DNA of 64,000 nt from Azonexaceae bacterium (lineage in GTDB: Bacteria; Pseudomonadota; Gammaproteobacteria; Burkholderiales; Rhodocyclaceae). The DNA lies in assembly GCA_013335535.1 (NCBI GenBank), contig JAAXVL010000001.1:513764-577763 (forward strand), given 5' to 3'. Below the pieces are notes generated by a model. That model worked only from the letters and a program-made list of their open reading frames with translations, ran no database searches and had not been told where the DNA came from. Shown in pieces: positions 52,735-63,656 of the stretch. How positions within the stretch are numbered: position 1 is the first letter of the stretch; each line of letters begins with the position of its first letter. The position numbers and the translations under genes were made by a program.

Positions 52735-52825
52735 TCCCACATTCCTCCGGACCTTCTGCATGCTTACGTGCATTTGCCCGCCACAATGAAAATCGGGCAG
52801 GCTTGTGACCTGCCCGAAGGAAATT

Positions 52826-52902
52826 TGGCTGGGGAAGAAGGATTCGAACCTTCGAATGCCGGAATCAAAATCCGGTGCCTTGACCAACTTGGCGACTCCC
52901 CA
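52826..52902 (-). tRNA. tRNA-Gln (anticodon TTG)
   Basis: 77 bases with encoded CCA. Acceptor TGGGGAG/TTCCCCA with the U1-A72 pair typical of glutamine tRNAs, discriminator G, anticodon stem CCGGA/TCCGG around TTTTGAT (anticodon TTG), T-arm with GGTTCGAATCC. It sits between ispE and prs on the same strand. Confidence 0.95.
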
Positions 52903-52976
52903 GCGGGTTGCTCGAACGGGTTCGCGTCCGAGCGAGGCGCGAATAATACAGTAGCTCTTTGCGGAAATCCAGCCCC

Positions 52977-53825
52977 TCAGCGAATTTTTGCGAGAGGATG
53001 TTCGCTCAGACCGTCGGCGATCCAGCCTCGCATGCCGGGGGGAAGGCTGGCGAGAACCGATTCAGCTGCGCTGCGATGGGGGAAACCAGCAAAAACGCAG
53101 GCACCGGAACCGGTCATCATGGCCAGGGGGGCGCGATCCCTGAGCCAGGAGAGATGTTCGGCGATCTCAGGAAACTTGGCGCAGGCCACCGCTTCAAGAT
53201 CGTTATGGCCTTGCCCATGCCGCCATTCAGTAGGGCGCATGGCCGTGGTGTCGCGTTTCAGTCCAGTGGCGCCGAAAATGGCTGCCGTCGGCACATGGAC
53301 TGCCGGATGCAGGATCAGGTAGCTTTCCGCTGGCAGGTCGACATCGGTGAAGGCTTCGCCAACGCCTTCGGCAAACGTGTTCTGGCCGTGAACGAAGACC
53401 GGGACGTCGGCACCGAGGCCAAGGCCGATTTTTTCCAAGGCCGGCCGCTGGAGACCGGTCTGCCACAGATGGTTGAGCGCGAGCAGCACAGTGGCGGCGT
53501 CGGATGATCCGCCGCCCAGGCCGCCACCCATCGGCAATTGCTTGTCGAGATGGATCGTCGCCCCTTGTCGGCACCCGCTTGCGTCCTGCAACAGGCGGGC
53601 GGCACGGACGGTCAGGTCGCTGTCGGTCGGAACGCCGGGAATGGGTGTGGCGAGAACGATTTGACCGTCGTCGCGGGGGGTGAAACGCAGCGTGTCGGCG
53701 CGGTCGATAAAGCGGAAGACCGTTTGCAGCAGGTGATAGCCGTCGGCACGCCGGCCGACGACGTGCAGGAACAAGTTGAGTTTGGCCGGGGCGGGCCAGG
53801 TGCTGTCCCAGGTCCACTCGCTCAT
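52977..53825 (-). CDS. ispE: 4-diphosphocytidyl-2-C-methyl-D-erythritol kinase
   Basis: GHMP kinase of the non-mevalonate isoprenoid pathway. 282 residues. N-terminal [21 protein letters not shown], the ATP loop [16 protein letters not shown], and the third motif [12 protein letters not shown] are present. ATG 53825 overlaps the lolB stop codon by 4 bases. Followed by tRNA-Gln and prs. Confidence 0.97.
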   Translation of the reverse strand: MSEWTWDSTWPAPAKLNLFLHVVGRRADGYHLLQTVFRFIDRADTLRFTPRDDGQIVLATPIPGVPTDSDLTVRAARLLQDASGCRQGATIHLDKQLPMGGGLGGGSSDAATVLLALNHLWQTGLQRPALEKIGLGLGADVPVFVHGQNTFAEGVGEAFTDVDLPAESYLILHPAVHVPTAAIFGATGLKRDTTAMRPTEWRHGQGHNDLEAVACAKFPEIAEHLSWLRDRAPLAMMTGSGACVFAGFPHRSAAESVLASLPPGMRGWIADGLSEHPLAKIR

Positions 53826-54394
53826 GGTGTGTCCTTCCATTCCTCTATGCGCAGGCGGAGCTCTATTTCGCCGTTGCGCGACAGGGTCAGGCGGGCAGGC
53901 AGGGCGCTCGGGCTATCGTCGTCAAAGCTGTAGTCGACTTGCCAGCCATCTTCACTGAGCCGGGCGGGGCGGCCCAGTGCATCTGCCTCGATGTGGGCGT
54001 TGCCGCCCGAGCGGCCGAGCAGCCAGGCGGGCATGCGGCTGACCGGCAGGCGCTGGCCGGTGACGTCTTCGATCAGGGCGTCGGGGTCGGTCGATTCGCG
54101 CATCTTGCCTTCGGCCGTGCGCAGACGTGAAATTTCCGGCGTCGTTTCGATTTCGGCCAGCCCGTAGCCGAGCGGGCTGGAGAGCAGCACGCGGTCGCTA
54201 CGGTTCTGGTGCGTCCAGGTCAGGCGGCCACCTGAATTCTGCGCGGCCTGGCCCGGTAGCGTGACGCGCAGGGCGAAGCGGCCTTCCAGCGCAAAATCGC
54301 GGATTTTGTCGCGGGCGGCCAGTGGCGCCGGCGGCACGCTGACGCAGGCGGTCAGCAGGCTGGCCGCGAGCAGCAGGGTGAAACGACGTATCAA
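53822..54394 (-). CDS. lolB: Outer-membrane lipoprotein receptor LolB
   Basis: Inserts lipoproteins received from LolA into the outer membrane. 190 residues. Lipoprotein signal with lipobox LTAC (Cys about 16). The body shows the LolB pattern [30 protein letters not shown] and [13 protein letters not shown]. Overlaps the TPR gene stop by 4 bases and ispE's start by 4, indicating tight coupling. Confidence 0.95.
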   Translation of the reverse strand: MIRRFTLLLAASLLTACVSVPPAPLAARDKIRDFALEGRFALRVTLPGQAAQNSGGRLTWTHQNRSDRVLLSSPLGYGLAEIETTPEISRLRTAEGKMRESTDPDALIEDVTGQRLPVSRMPAWLLGRSGGNAHIEADALGRPARLSEDGWQVDYSFDDDSPSALPARLTLSRNGEIELRLRIEEWKDTP

Positions 54395-56106
54395 GGCAGG
54401 AGTTTCTTGATGATGCTGGTCAGGACTTCATTGTCCGGATTGGCTTTGACGGCATCACTGAGGATGCGGCGCGCGTCGTCCTTGCGATTCATTGTCCATA
54501 GGACTTCGCCGAGATGGGCGGCGATTTCCGGGTCGGCCTTGATGCGATAGGCGTTTTCGAGTGTCTTGAGGGATTCTGCCAGTTTGCCCTGGCGGTAGAG
54601 AACCCAACCCATGCTGTCCATGATGAAAGGGTCTTCCGGTGTCAGGCTGAGCGCTCTGGTGATCAGCTCGTAGGCTTCCGGCAGCCGGATATTGCGTTCG
54701 GCCAGCGAGTAGCCGAGTGCGTTCAGGGCATGGGCGTGGTCCGGTTTGATGCCGAGCAGGTGCTTGATGTGAATTTCAAGGATTTCCGGCTTGCCAATGC
54801 GCTCGGCGGTCAGCGCCGCTTCGTAGAGCAGTTCAGGGTTGTCCGGTTGGGCCGTCAGGGCGCCGTCGAGAACGATGTAGGCGTCATTGTGCCGGCCGGC
54901 TTCGCGCAGGATCTGAGATTCGGCTAGGATCAGCTGGGTGCGTTCGTCCGCCGTGCCACCGCGCGTGTTGTGCAGCAGGTCGCGCGCTTCATTGGTCTTG
55001 CCTTGTTGCAGGAGAATCTGGGCCAGCCGGGAGCGGGCGGCGATGTATTGCTGGCCGGCGGTGACCTGGCGGTAATGTTCGGCGGCCGCTTCCGTCTTCT
55101 TTTGTTCCTGGTCGAGTTGGCCCAGGAAGAAGTGGATGGTGCTCTTGTCGGCGAAATCGGTGGTGAGCAGATGTTCGAGCTGAGCGCGGCCCGTTGTCAT
55201 GTCACCTTGCTGCAGGGCGAGCATGGCCACCGGATAGATGACGTCCGGATTGTCCGGGTTGTCCTTGATCAGGCGGTCGAAATGACGGCGCGCTTCGTCG
55301 TAACGCTTTTCGGTGATGAGCAGGCGGGCCAGGGCCAGGCGGGCATCGCGGGCGGCCGGATTGGCGGCGACGAAAGTGCTCAGGCTGTCGATGGCGGTCT
55401 GGGCAGAGAGCCGGGTCTGCAACTGGGCGCGGGCCAAGGCCGCACTTTCCCAGTCGGGGCGAAGCTGCAGGGACTTTTCGATTTCGTTGAGGGCACGCAG
55501 ATTGTCGTTGGCATTGGCGGCGGCCTGGGCCATGGCGAAATGGGCTTCGGGCAGGTCGTCGTAGGGGGCGGCAACGCGGTCGACCAGTGACTGGACTGCC
55601 TTCTTGTCCTCGTGCCGGGCCAGCATGCGGTTGAGGTGCAGCAGGTTGTTGCCGAGATTGGGCTTGTCCTGTTCGAGCAGGGCGACGAGTTGCGGCGCCA
55701 GTTCGTCGAGGCGGTTGGAGAGAATCAACAGCGTGGATCGGGATTGCCGGGCCTGGGCGGAGTCCGGCTCGACTTCCAGCCATAGTTTGGAGAGTTCGAG
55801 GGCGCGATCGAACTGGCGGGCGAAGCCGGCCACTTCGGTCGCCCGGGCGACGACTTTGGGGTCACGGGTGCGTTGGGCAAGATCGGTCCATGCGTCGGAG
55901 CCCAGCTTGGCGTCACCACGCTGCAGCGCGAATTCGCCAACGAGCGCCTGAAAGACGGTACGGGCGAGCAGGTCTTCCGAGGCAACCTGGGTGTTTTGAC
56001 GCTTCCCCACGGCTTTGGCGGGTCCTTCGCCGGCGGCCTGACTGTATCCGCCATGGGTTAGACCCAGGGCGAGGGTGAGGGCGGCGGCGATTCGCTTCAG
56101 TTGCAT
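54391..56106 (-). CDS. Exported tetratricopeptide-repeat protein
   Basis: 571 residues with a signal peptide (RIAAALTLALGLTHGGYSQA). The rest is a series of TPR-like helical pairs from about residue 50 to 560 (e.g. AREALRRL-like units; EPLITRALSLTPEDPFIMDSMGWVLYRQGKLAESL), so a periplasmic or outer-membrane-attached adaptor. A gene of this type precedes lolB in many betaproteobacteria; partners are unknown. Start at 56106 gives a proper signal peptide; a frame to 56445 reads backwards over mutM. Confidence 0.9.
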   Translation of the reverse strand: MQLKRIAAALTLALGLTHGGYSQAAGEGPAKAVGKRQNTQVASEDLLARTVFQALVGEFALQRGDAKLGSDAWTDLAQRTRDPKVVARATEVAGFARQFDRALELSKLWLEVEPDSAQARQSRSTLLILSNRLDELAPQLVALLEQDKPNLGNNLLHLNRMLARHEDKKAVQSLVDRVAAPYDDLPEAHFAMAQAAANANDNLRALNEIEKSLQLRPDWESAALARAQLQTRLSAQTAIDSLSTFVAANPAARDARLALARLLITEKRYDEARRHFDRLIKDNPDNPDVIYPVAMLALQQGDMTTGRAQLEHLLTTDFADKSTIHFFLGQLDQEQKKTEAAAEHYRQVTAGQQYIAARSRLAQILLQQGKTNEARDLLHNTRGGTADERTQLILAESQILREAGRHNDAYIVLDGALTAQPDNPELLYEAALTAERIGKPEILEIHIKHLLGIKPDHAHALNALGYSLAERNIRLPEAYELITRALSLTPEDPFIMDSMGWVLYRQGKLAESLKTLENAYRIKADPEIAAHLGEVLWTMNRKDDARRILSDAVKANPDNEVLTSIIKKLLP

Positions 56107-56217
56107 GGACGGCTTTCGGTCGAGGTTTGCGCGATGGTCACGCGAGAATTGCTTATTGGAACGCATAGAATCCGATAAGTTTGTGATGTTATTTGGGTTT
56201 GCCCGGAGGAACAAGCA

Positions 56218-57051
56218 ATGCCGGAATTGCCGGAGGTGGAGGTTTGTCGTCGTGGATTGGCGCCGGAGCTTGAAGGTGCGCTGATCGAGGGGGTGGTCAT
56301 TCGTGCGCCGAAGCTGCGCCACGAAATTCCGCGGGCCCTCATCGAGTTGTTGCCGGGCTGTCGCATCGTTGCCGTGCGCCGGCGCGCCAAGTATCTGTTG
56401 ATCGACTGTCGGCGGGAGGGGGTTGAGGGGAGCCTGATCATTCATCTCGGGATGTCCGGCAATCTACGCTTTGTGCCGCGCGAGCCGCCTCCGGCCAAGC
56501 ACGATCATTTCGATCTCGTGCTGGCCGGGCAGATTCTTCGTCTGGCCGATCCGCGCCGTTTCGGCGTCGTACTCTGGCAGCCAGGGCCGCCCGAGGCTGC
56601 CGAGCGACATCCTTTGCTGGCGACGCAGGGTGTCGAGCCCTTGTCTGACGCTTTCACGGTCAACTGGATTTATGCGTCAATTTCGAAACGCAGCGGGCCG
56701 ATCAAGCCGACCTTGATGGACAGTCACCTCGTCGTCGGCATTGGCAATATCTATGCGTCGGAGAGCCTGTTCCGCGCCGGCATCTCGCCGCTACGGGCAG
56801 CCAACCGGATCAGCCGGGCGCGCTATGAATTGCTCGTGCCGGCTATCCGTGAGACCTTGTCGGACGCCATCGCGGCGGGTGGCAGCAGTATTCGCGACTA
56901 CGTGCACAGCGATGGCGGGGCCGGCTGCTTTCAGATCCAGGCCGGGGTGTACGACCGGGCTGGAGAACCCTGCCTGCGCTGCGGCGGGGTGATCAGACAA
57001 ATTCGCCAGGCGGGGCGCAGTACTTATTATTGTGCTGGGTGTCAGCATTAA
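56218..57051 (+). CDS. mutM: Formamidopyrimidine-DNA glycosylase
   Basis: Removes 8-oxoguanine and formamidopyrimidines, with AP lyase activity. 277 residues. The N-terminal PELPEVEV with catalytic Pro2/Glu3, the HLGMSG motif, VVGIGNIYASE, SIRDYVHSDGGAG and the C-terminal zinc finger (CLRCGG...YYCAGCQ) are complete. GGAGGA precedes the ATG. Divergent from the TPR gene across a 111-base gap that must hold both promoters. Confidence 0.98.
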   Translation: MPELPEVEVCRRGLAPELEGALIEGVVIRAPKLRHEIPRALIELLPGCRIVAVRRRAKYLLIDCRREGVEGSLIIHLGMSGNLRFVPREPPPAKHDHFDLVLAGQILRLADPRRFGVVLWQPGPPEAAERHPLLATQGVEPLSDAFTVNWIYASISKRSGPIKPTLMDSHLVVGIGNIYASESLFRAGISPLRAANRISRARYELLVPAIRETLSDAIAAGGSSIRDYVHSDGGAGCFQIQAGVYDRAGEPCLRCGGVIRQIRQAGRSTYYCAGCQH

Positions 57052-57118
57052 AATGGCTCTGCAAGCCTATGTATTTATGCTAAATTGAAATTTCCGATTG
57101 CACCGGGAAGGACGTCGT

Positions 57119-59071
57119 ATGTCGCTCGCCAACCAATTTGCTGCCTATACCGCCTGGCGATCACGCTTGGCCACCCATATTGCCGAACTTCAGGGCTGGC
57201 TGAGCACCAACGAGCTTTCCGACGCCCAGAGCGACCTGCGCCTGACCCAACTGCTCGAGCGGCTGCGTGAAGACCGTCTGAACGTGGCCTTTGTCGCCGA
57301 GTTCTCGCGTGGCAAATCGGAACTCATCAACGCCATTTTCTTTGCCGACTACGGCAACCGGATGCTGCCATCGTCGGCCGGCCGGACGACCATGTGTCCG
57401 ACCGAATTGCTGTTCGACGGCAACCAGCTGCCGTGCATTGAGCTCTTGCCGATCCAGACGCGGGCCTCGAATTCCAGTGTTAGTGAATACAAGCGCTTTG
57501 TTGACGAGTGGACGAAGATTTCACTCGATACCGAATCGCCGGATGCCATGCAGGATGCCTTGCGCCACGTCAGCGAAACGATGCGGGTTACGCCCGAAGA
57601 GGCCGGCCGTCTTGGTTTCGAAGTCGGCGAGGGGCAGATCGATCTCTACGTGATCGGCGACGACGGAATGGTCGAAGTGCCGCGCTGGCGCCATGCAATG
57701 ATCAATTTCCCGCATCCGCTGCTCAAGCAGGGTCTGGTCATCCTCGACACCCCGGGCCTCAATGCCATCGGCGCCGAGCCGGAGCTGACCCTGTCCCTGT
57801 TGCCCAATGCGCATGCCGTGCTGTTCATCCTGGCGGCCGACACGGGCGTTACCCAATCCGATCTGGCCATCTGGCGCGAGCATATTTGCAGCGGCGGCAT
57901 GGCTCAACGTGGCCGCATGGTCGTCCTCAACAAAATTGACGGCCAGTGGGATGAATTGAAATCTGCCGAGGAAATCGACGCCGAAATCCAGCGCCAGGCC
58001 GAAAGCAGTGCGGCTATTCTTGATCTGCCGGTAAGCCAGATTTTCCCCGTTTCAGCACAGAAGGGGCTGGTCGCCAAGATCAATGGTGACCAGGCGCTGC
58101 TCGAGAAGAGCCGTCTGCCTTTGCTCGAAGCGGCGCTCTCCGAAGAGCTGATCCCGGCCAAGCGCGACATCGTCTGCGAGAGCACGGAAAGCGAGTTTGG
58201 CGATGTCAGTCGGCGCGTGCGCAGCCTGCTCGACACGCGCCTGCTTGGCCTGCGCGAGCAATTGACCGAACTGACTGAACTGCGTGGCAAGAACAAGGGC
58301 GTCGTCGAATACATGATGGGCAAGGTGCGGGCGGAGAAGGATGAATTCGAGTCTGGTCTGCAGCGTTACTACGCCGTGCGAAGCGTCTTTTCAACGCTGA
58401 CCAATAACCTGTTCAGCCACCTCGGCCTCGACGTTCTGCGTCAGTTAACGCACGAAACGCGCGAAACCATGCTCGACGCCGCATTTTCCAAGACCTTGTC
58501 CGACGCGATGGCCCGTTTCTTTGCTGGTTCGCGTGATGCGCTGGCCAAGTCGAACAGCGAAATCAGCGAAATCCTGGCGATGATGGAGTCGGTGTACAAG
58601 AAATTCGCCATCGAGCACGGCCTCAAGCTGGGCTCTCCGACGAGCTTCTCGCTGTTGCGCTACGAGAAGGAACTGGACCGCCTGCAGGCGTGGTGCGACG
58701 ATCATCTCAACACGATGGTCACCTTGCTCACCCACGACAAGAAGAACATCACGCAGAAATTCTTCGAGGAGGTCGCCACCCAGGTGCGTCGCGCCTTCGA
58801 GCACGCCAACCGCGATGCCGAAGTCTGGCTGCGCGCCATCATGGCGCCGATGGAAACCCAGGTGCGCGAGCATCAGATCCAGCTCAAGCGCCGTCTGGAA
58901 AGCATCAAGCGCATCCATCAGGCCACCGATACGCTGGAAGACCGGATCATCGAGCTCGACAGTGTCGAGAACAACCTGCTGCAGCAGATCGAGGCGCTGG
59001 AAGAAATCGTCGGCCGTGTCCAGGACATGCTGGTGCCGCTTGACCCATCGCGACAACTGGCCGCGGCGTAA
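57119..59071 (+). CDS. Dynamin-family GTPase
   Basis: 650 residues. GTPase domain with P-loop AEFSRGKSELINA (about 63-75), a switch-I threonine in GRTTMCPTEL, DTPGLN and NKID. The second half is helical (about 360-645) with long coiled coils, as in bacterial dynamin-like proteins that remodel membranes. No transmembrane helix is obvious. ATG 57119 follows GGAAGGA. It has no partner dynamin next to it (these often come in pairs). Ends in an alanine-rich tail just before a repeat copy and terminator. Confidence 0.9.
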   Translation: MSLANQFAAYTAWRSRLATHIAELQGWLSTNELSDAQSDLRLTQLLERLREDRLNVAFVAEFSRGKSELINAIFFADYGNRMLPSSAGRTTMCPTELLFDGNQLPCIELLPIQTRASNSSVSEYKRFVDEWTKISLDTESPDAMQDALRHVSETMRVTPEEAGRLGFEVGEGQIDLYVIGDDGMVEVPRWRHAMINFPHPLLKQGLVILDTPGLNAIGAEPELTLSLLPNAHAVLFILAADTGVTQSDLAIWREHICSGGMAQRGRMVVLNKIDGQWDELKSAEEIDAEIQRQAESSAAILDLPVSQIFPVSAQKGLVAKINGDQALLEKSRLPLLEAALSEELIPAKRDIVCESTESEFGDVSRRVRSLLDTRLLGLREQLTELTELRGKNKGVVEYMMGKVRAEKDEFESGLQRYYAVRSVFSTLTNNLFSHLGLDVLRQLTHETRETMLDAAFSKTLSDAMARFFAGSRDALAKSNSEISEILAMMESVYKKFAIEHGLKLGSPTSFSLLRYEKELDRLQAWCDDHLNTMVTLLTHDKKNITQKFFEEVATQVRRAFEHANRDAEVWLRAIMAPMETQVREHQIQLKRRLESIKRIHQATDTLEDRIIELDSVENNLLQQIEALEEIVGRVQDMLVPLDPSRQLAAA

Positions 59072-59092
59072 GCACCCCTCTTGGCTATTTGC

Positions 59093-59126
59093 ACGGTCAA
59101 CCGGAAAAAACAGCCAAAACTTAAAA
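59093..59126 (+). repeat. Dispersed short repeat before the terminator
   Basis: ACGGTCAACCGG-AAAAAACA-GCCAAAACTTAAAAC in the gap between the dynamin-like gene and the ferredoxin gene. It begins 21 bases after the stop codon and runs directly into the hairpin at 59131. Confidence 0.75.
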
Positions 59127-59130
59127 CAAA

Positions 59131-59157
59131 AAACCCGCGAAATTCGCGGGTTTTTTT
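59131..59157. terminator. Bidirectional terminator between dynamin and ferredoxin genes
   Basis: AAACCCGCGAA-ATTCGCGGGTTTTTTT: an 8-bp GC-rich stem flanked by an A-run and seven T, so it can end both convergent transcripts. Confidence 0.9.
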
Positions 59158-59171
59158 GGGGCTGAAAAAAC

Positions 59172-60491
<1,320 letters not shown>

Positions 60492-60495
<4 letters not shown>

Positions 60496-61781
60496 TCAGC
60501 CGCCACCGTCACGGTGATGATGTTGTCCGGCCGCACGCGGCGGGCAAAGGCCTTGCGGATATCGTCGGTCGTTACCGCCTGCACCTTGGCCTGGTACTGG
60601 TCGAGGTAATCCAGCGGCAGGCCGTAGAAGCCGATGTTGGCGACGTTCTCGAGAATCTTTTTGTTGCTGTCCAGGCGCAGCGGGAAGCTGCCGGTCAGGT
60701 TGGCCTTGGCGGCCGCCAGCTCTTCCTCGCTCGGGCCGTCCTTGAGGAATCCACTCAGGACTTCGCGTGTCACCTTGAGCGCATCCTTGGCTTGCGACCG
60801 CTTGGTCTGCAGGCCGATCTGGAAAGGGCCGGTCTGCTTGAGCGGGGCGAAGTAGCTGTAAACGCTGTAGGCATAGCCGCGCTTGTCGCGAACTTCCTTC
60901 ATGAGTCGCGAAACGAAGCCGCCGCCGCCCAGCGTGTAGTTTCCGACGAGCAGCGGGAAGAAATCCGGGTTGCCGCGCTCGATGGCCGGCAGCCCGATGT
61001 AAACGTGCGCCTGGCTGGCCGGGTGGGCGAGCTGGGTCATGCTCCATTTGGGCAACTGGGGCGCATCGGGCAAGGTTGCCGCCACGCCCTTGGGCAGGCT
61101 GGCGGCGATGCCTTCGGCAATCTTTTCAGCATCGGCGCGGGAAAGGTCGCCGACCAGCGTGATGCTGGCATTGGCTGCGGTGTAGTAGCGAGCGTGGAAG
61201 GCGGCGAGGTCATCAGGGTTGAGTGCGGCGACGCTTTCCGGCGTGGCCTGGCGGCCGTACGGGTGATTCGGGTACATGGCGGCCCAGAAGGCCTTGCCGG
61301 CGATGCTGTCCGGGCGGGTCATCGCTTCCTTGAGGCTGGCGATGGTGCGCGCTTTTTCACGTTCGAAAATGGCGGAGTCGAACAGCGGGGCATGTACCAC
61401 GGCCTTCAGGATGGCCAGCGCCGGCTCGCGCTTGTCCGTGGCCGACAGGGTACGCAGTGAGACGCTGGCGCGGTCGGTGTCGGCGCCGCCACCGAGGCTG
61501 GCGCCAATGTCGGCCATCTGTTCGGCGATGGCTGTTTCATCGAACTTGCCGGCGCCGAGGTCGAGGGCGCCCCGGGTCAGCGCGGCCAGGCCCGATTTTC
61601 CAGCCGGGTCGAACATCGAACCGGCGGCGAAATCGATCTGTACGTCGAGCATGGGCAGGACGCGGCTTTCGACGAAATAGACGCGGGCGCCCGAGGGCGA
61701 AACCCAGTGCTCGATCTTGACGCCAGCCAGGGCGGCTTGCGAGATGAGCAGGGCGATTGCTACGGTCAACAGTCTTTTCAT
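60492..61781 (-). CDS. M16 family zinc-peptidase-like protein without zinc motif
   Basis: 429 residues with signal peptide (LLTVAIALLISQAALA). The M16 fold is recognisable (FAAGSMFDPAGKSGLAALTRGALDLGAGKFDE), but the HxxEH zinc motif is absent. The C-terminal half carries GGGGFVSRLMKEVRDKRGYAYSVYS, the R/Y pair that completes the active site in partner subunits. It should therefore form a heterodimer with the active M16 protein encoded at 62189. The start overlaps the small coiled-coil gene by 4 bases. Confidence 0.93.
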
Positions 61782-62176
61782 GCAAAAAACTCCGATATGC
61801 GGGGGTGCCAGGTCAGGTAGAGGGCAAGGCAGGCAATGACTGCTGTCGTGGCCAATATACCGGCCAGCAGGCGGGTACGACGACGCAGCTTGTCAATTTG
61901 CGCGACGAGTTGCGCATTTTGTTCGCTCAATGCCTGGATAAGCTCGCCAGAGGCAAGCATCTGGGTGCGCGACTTGCGCTGGGCAATTTCCAGGGCATTG
62001 ATCCGCGTGACGATGTCAGCGTCCGCCGGGGCGACCACATCGTCAGGGGATGCGCCATCGCCATTCTTGCGCCCCATGCTCCACAGCACCTTGGCGCTGT
62101 CAAGAATGGTCGGCGCCTTGCCGATGACGTCACGCCAGGGCACGTTGGTCAGGATGGTCATCCAGGGTAAAGCCAT
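61778..62176 (-). CDS. Small coiled-coil membrane protein between two M16 genes
   Basis: 132 residues of no family I can name. A central coiled coil (about 55-95; RINALEIAQRKSRTQMLASGELIQALSEQN) leads into one transmembrane helix (about 103-122; LLAGILATTAVIACLALYL). The N-terminal half contains a weak hydrophobic stretch (WMTILTNVPWRDVIGKAPTIL). Start is 12 bases after the first M16 gene and the stop overlaps the second by 4 bases (ATGA), so it is co-translated with them. May anchor or regulate the protease, but this is only a guess from position. Confidence 0.72.
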   Translation of the reverse strand: MALPWMTILTNVPWRDVIGKAPTILDSAKVLWSMGRKNGDGASPDDVVAPADADIVTRINALEIAQRKSRTQMLASGELIQALSEQNAQLVAQIDKLRRRTRLLAGILATTAVIACLALYLTWHPRISEFFA

Positions 62177-62188
62177 GTCGTCGCCGGC

Positions 62189-63547
62189 TTAATGGCGGGT
62201 CGCGACGGCCGGACGGCGGGGCTTGCCGTCGAGCGGTTGCGGGTCGAGCAGGCCGATGGTCAGCGCGTCGTCGTTGAAATACTTTTTGGCCACGCTCTGA
62301 ATGTCGGCAGCAGTCACCTTCTGCAGCTTGTCGAGCATGCGGTCGAGCTTCTGGTAGGGCAGGCCGACGGCTTCGATCTGGCCGATTTCCATGGCCTGGC
62401 CGAACATCGAGTCGAGCTTGTAGACCTGTCCGGCGATCAATTGCGCTTTGGCCCGCTTGAGTTCCTGTTCGCTGACGCCATCTTTCTGGACGCGGGCGAT
62501 TTCGGCACGTAGGGCCGCTTCGAGATCACTGACCGTCTTGCCTTCCGACGGCGTGCCGTGCAGGTAAAGCATGCCCGGGCCGCGTGCCGTGTTGTCGTAG
62601 TCGATGCCGGCTGACAGCGCGACCTTGTCCTCGCGGACCAGCTTCTTGTTGAAGCGGGCGGCATCATGGCCGTCGAGAATGGAGGCGAGCATTTCCAGCG
62701 CGTAAGGGTCGCTGTCCTTGTCGATATCGCGCAGGATAGGCGCCTTGTAGCCCATGATCAGCACCGGCAGTTCGGCTGGCGCCTTGACGGTGACCTTGCG
62801 CGTCCCTTCCTGGGCCGGTTCGATCTGTTGCCGGCGAACCGGCAGGGCGCGGCCTTCGAGCGGCGCGTAGTATTTTTCAGCCAGGGCGAAGACTTCCTTG
62901 TGATCGACGTCGCCGGTGATGATGACGTAGGCGTTGTTCGGCACGTACCAGGTGTCGTACCAGGCCTTGGCATCGGCCGCGGTCATCGTCTCGAGGTCGT
63001 TCATCCAGCCGATGATCGGCCGGCGATAGGGGTGGGCCTGAAAGGCGACGGCGTTCATCTGCTCAAAGAGCTTGGATTGCGGGTTGTCGTCGGTGCGCAT
63101 GCGGCGCTCTTCCATGACGACCTTGATTTCCTGCTCGAATTCCTTGGCATCCACGTTGAGGTGGCGCATGCGGTCGGCTTCAAGCTGCATCATCTCGGGC
63201 AGCTTTTCCTTCGGTACTTGCTGGAAGTAGGCCGTGTAGTCGCGGCTCGTGAAGGCGTTGTCGCGCCCGCCCGCGGCGGCAACGCGCTTGTTGAATTCAC
63301 CCGGGCCGACGCTCGGCGTGCCCTTGAACATCATGTGCTCGAGTACGTGGGCAACGCCCGAGGCGCCATCGACCTCGTCGGTACTGCCAATGCGGTACCA
63401 CACCATCTGGACGGCGGTTGGCGCCCGGTGGTCTTCCTTGACGATGACGCGAAGGCCGTTCTTGAGCGTGGTTTCGTACGGATTGGCGAAAGCGGCGGTG
63501 GTCAACCCGGCCGCAAGCAAAACGGAGAGCAGGTATTTGAGGGGCAT
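62189..63547 (-). CDS. M16 family zinc metallopeptidase
   Basis: 452 residues with a signal peptide (YLLSVLLAAGLTTAAFA). Zinc motif HVLEH (67-71) with the downstream glutamate in VVMEERRMRTDDNP is intact, as is the HPYRRPIIGWMNDLETM region. Acts in the periplasm, presumably as the active half of a two-subunit peptidase with the protein at 60492. Divergent from ftsY, the usual position in proteobacteria. Confidence 0.95.
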   Translation of the reverse strand: MPLKYLLSVLLAAGLTTAAFANPYETTLKNGLRVIVKEDHRAPTAVQMVWYRIGSTDEVDGASGVAHVLEHMMFKGTPSVGPGEFNKRVAAAGGRDNAFTSRDYTAYFQQVPKEKLPEMMQLEADRMRHLNVDAKEFEQEIKVVMEERRMRTDDNPQSKLFEQMNAVAFQAHPYRRPIIGWMNDLETMTAADAKAWYDTWYVPNNAYVIITGDVDHKEVFALAEKYYAPLEGRALPVRRQQIEPAQEGTRKVTVKAPAELPVLIMGYKAPILRDIDKDSDPYALEMLASILDGHDAARFNKKLVREDKVALSAGIDYDNTARGPGMLYLHGTPSEGKTVSDLEAALRAEIARVQKDGVSEQELKRAKAQLIAGQVYKLDSMFGQAMEIGQIEAVGLPYQKLDRMLDKLQKVTAADIQSVAKKYFNDDALTIGLLDPQPLDGKPRRPAVATRH

Positions 63548-63656
63548 GGGGGGCGGGGGCTTTCTGTTAGAATTCGTGGCTGATTTTGCATCGAACCGGA
63601 TGGCATCTTAACGGCTTGCCGTCCGCCTGTCAGCAAGGCTTGAGACCTCCATCCCC

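Noticed and set aside
54391..56445. Longer start for the TPR protein (to 56445)
   Set aside because: The extra 113 codons lie antisense over mutM and lack similarity, while ATG 56106 gives a clean signal peptide.
56655..56675. Another repeat copy inside mutM (TTCACGGTCAACTGG)
   Set aside because: Only the first nine bases match and the codons are those expected for MutM, so it is ordinary coding sequence.
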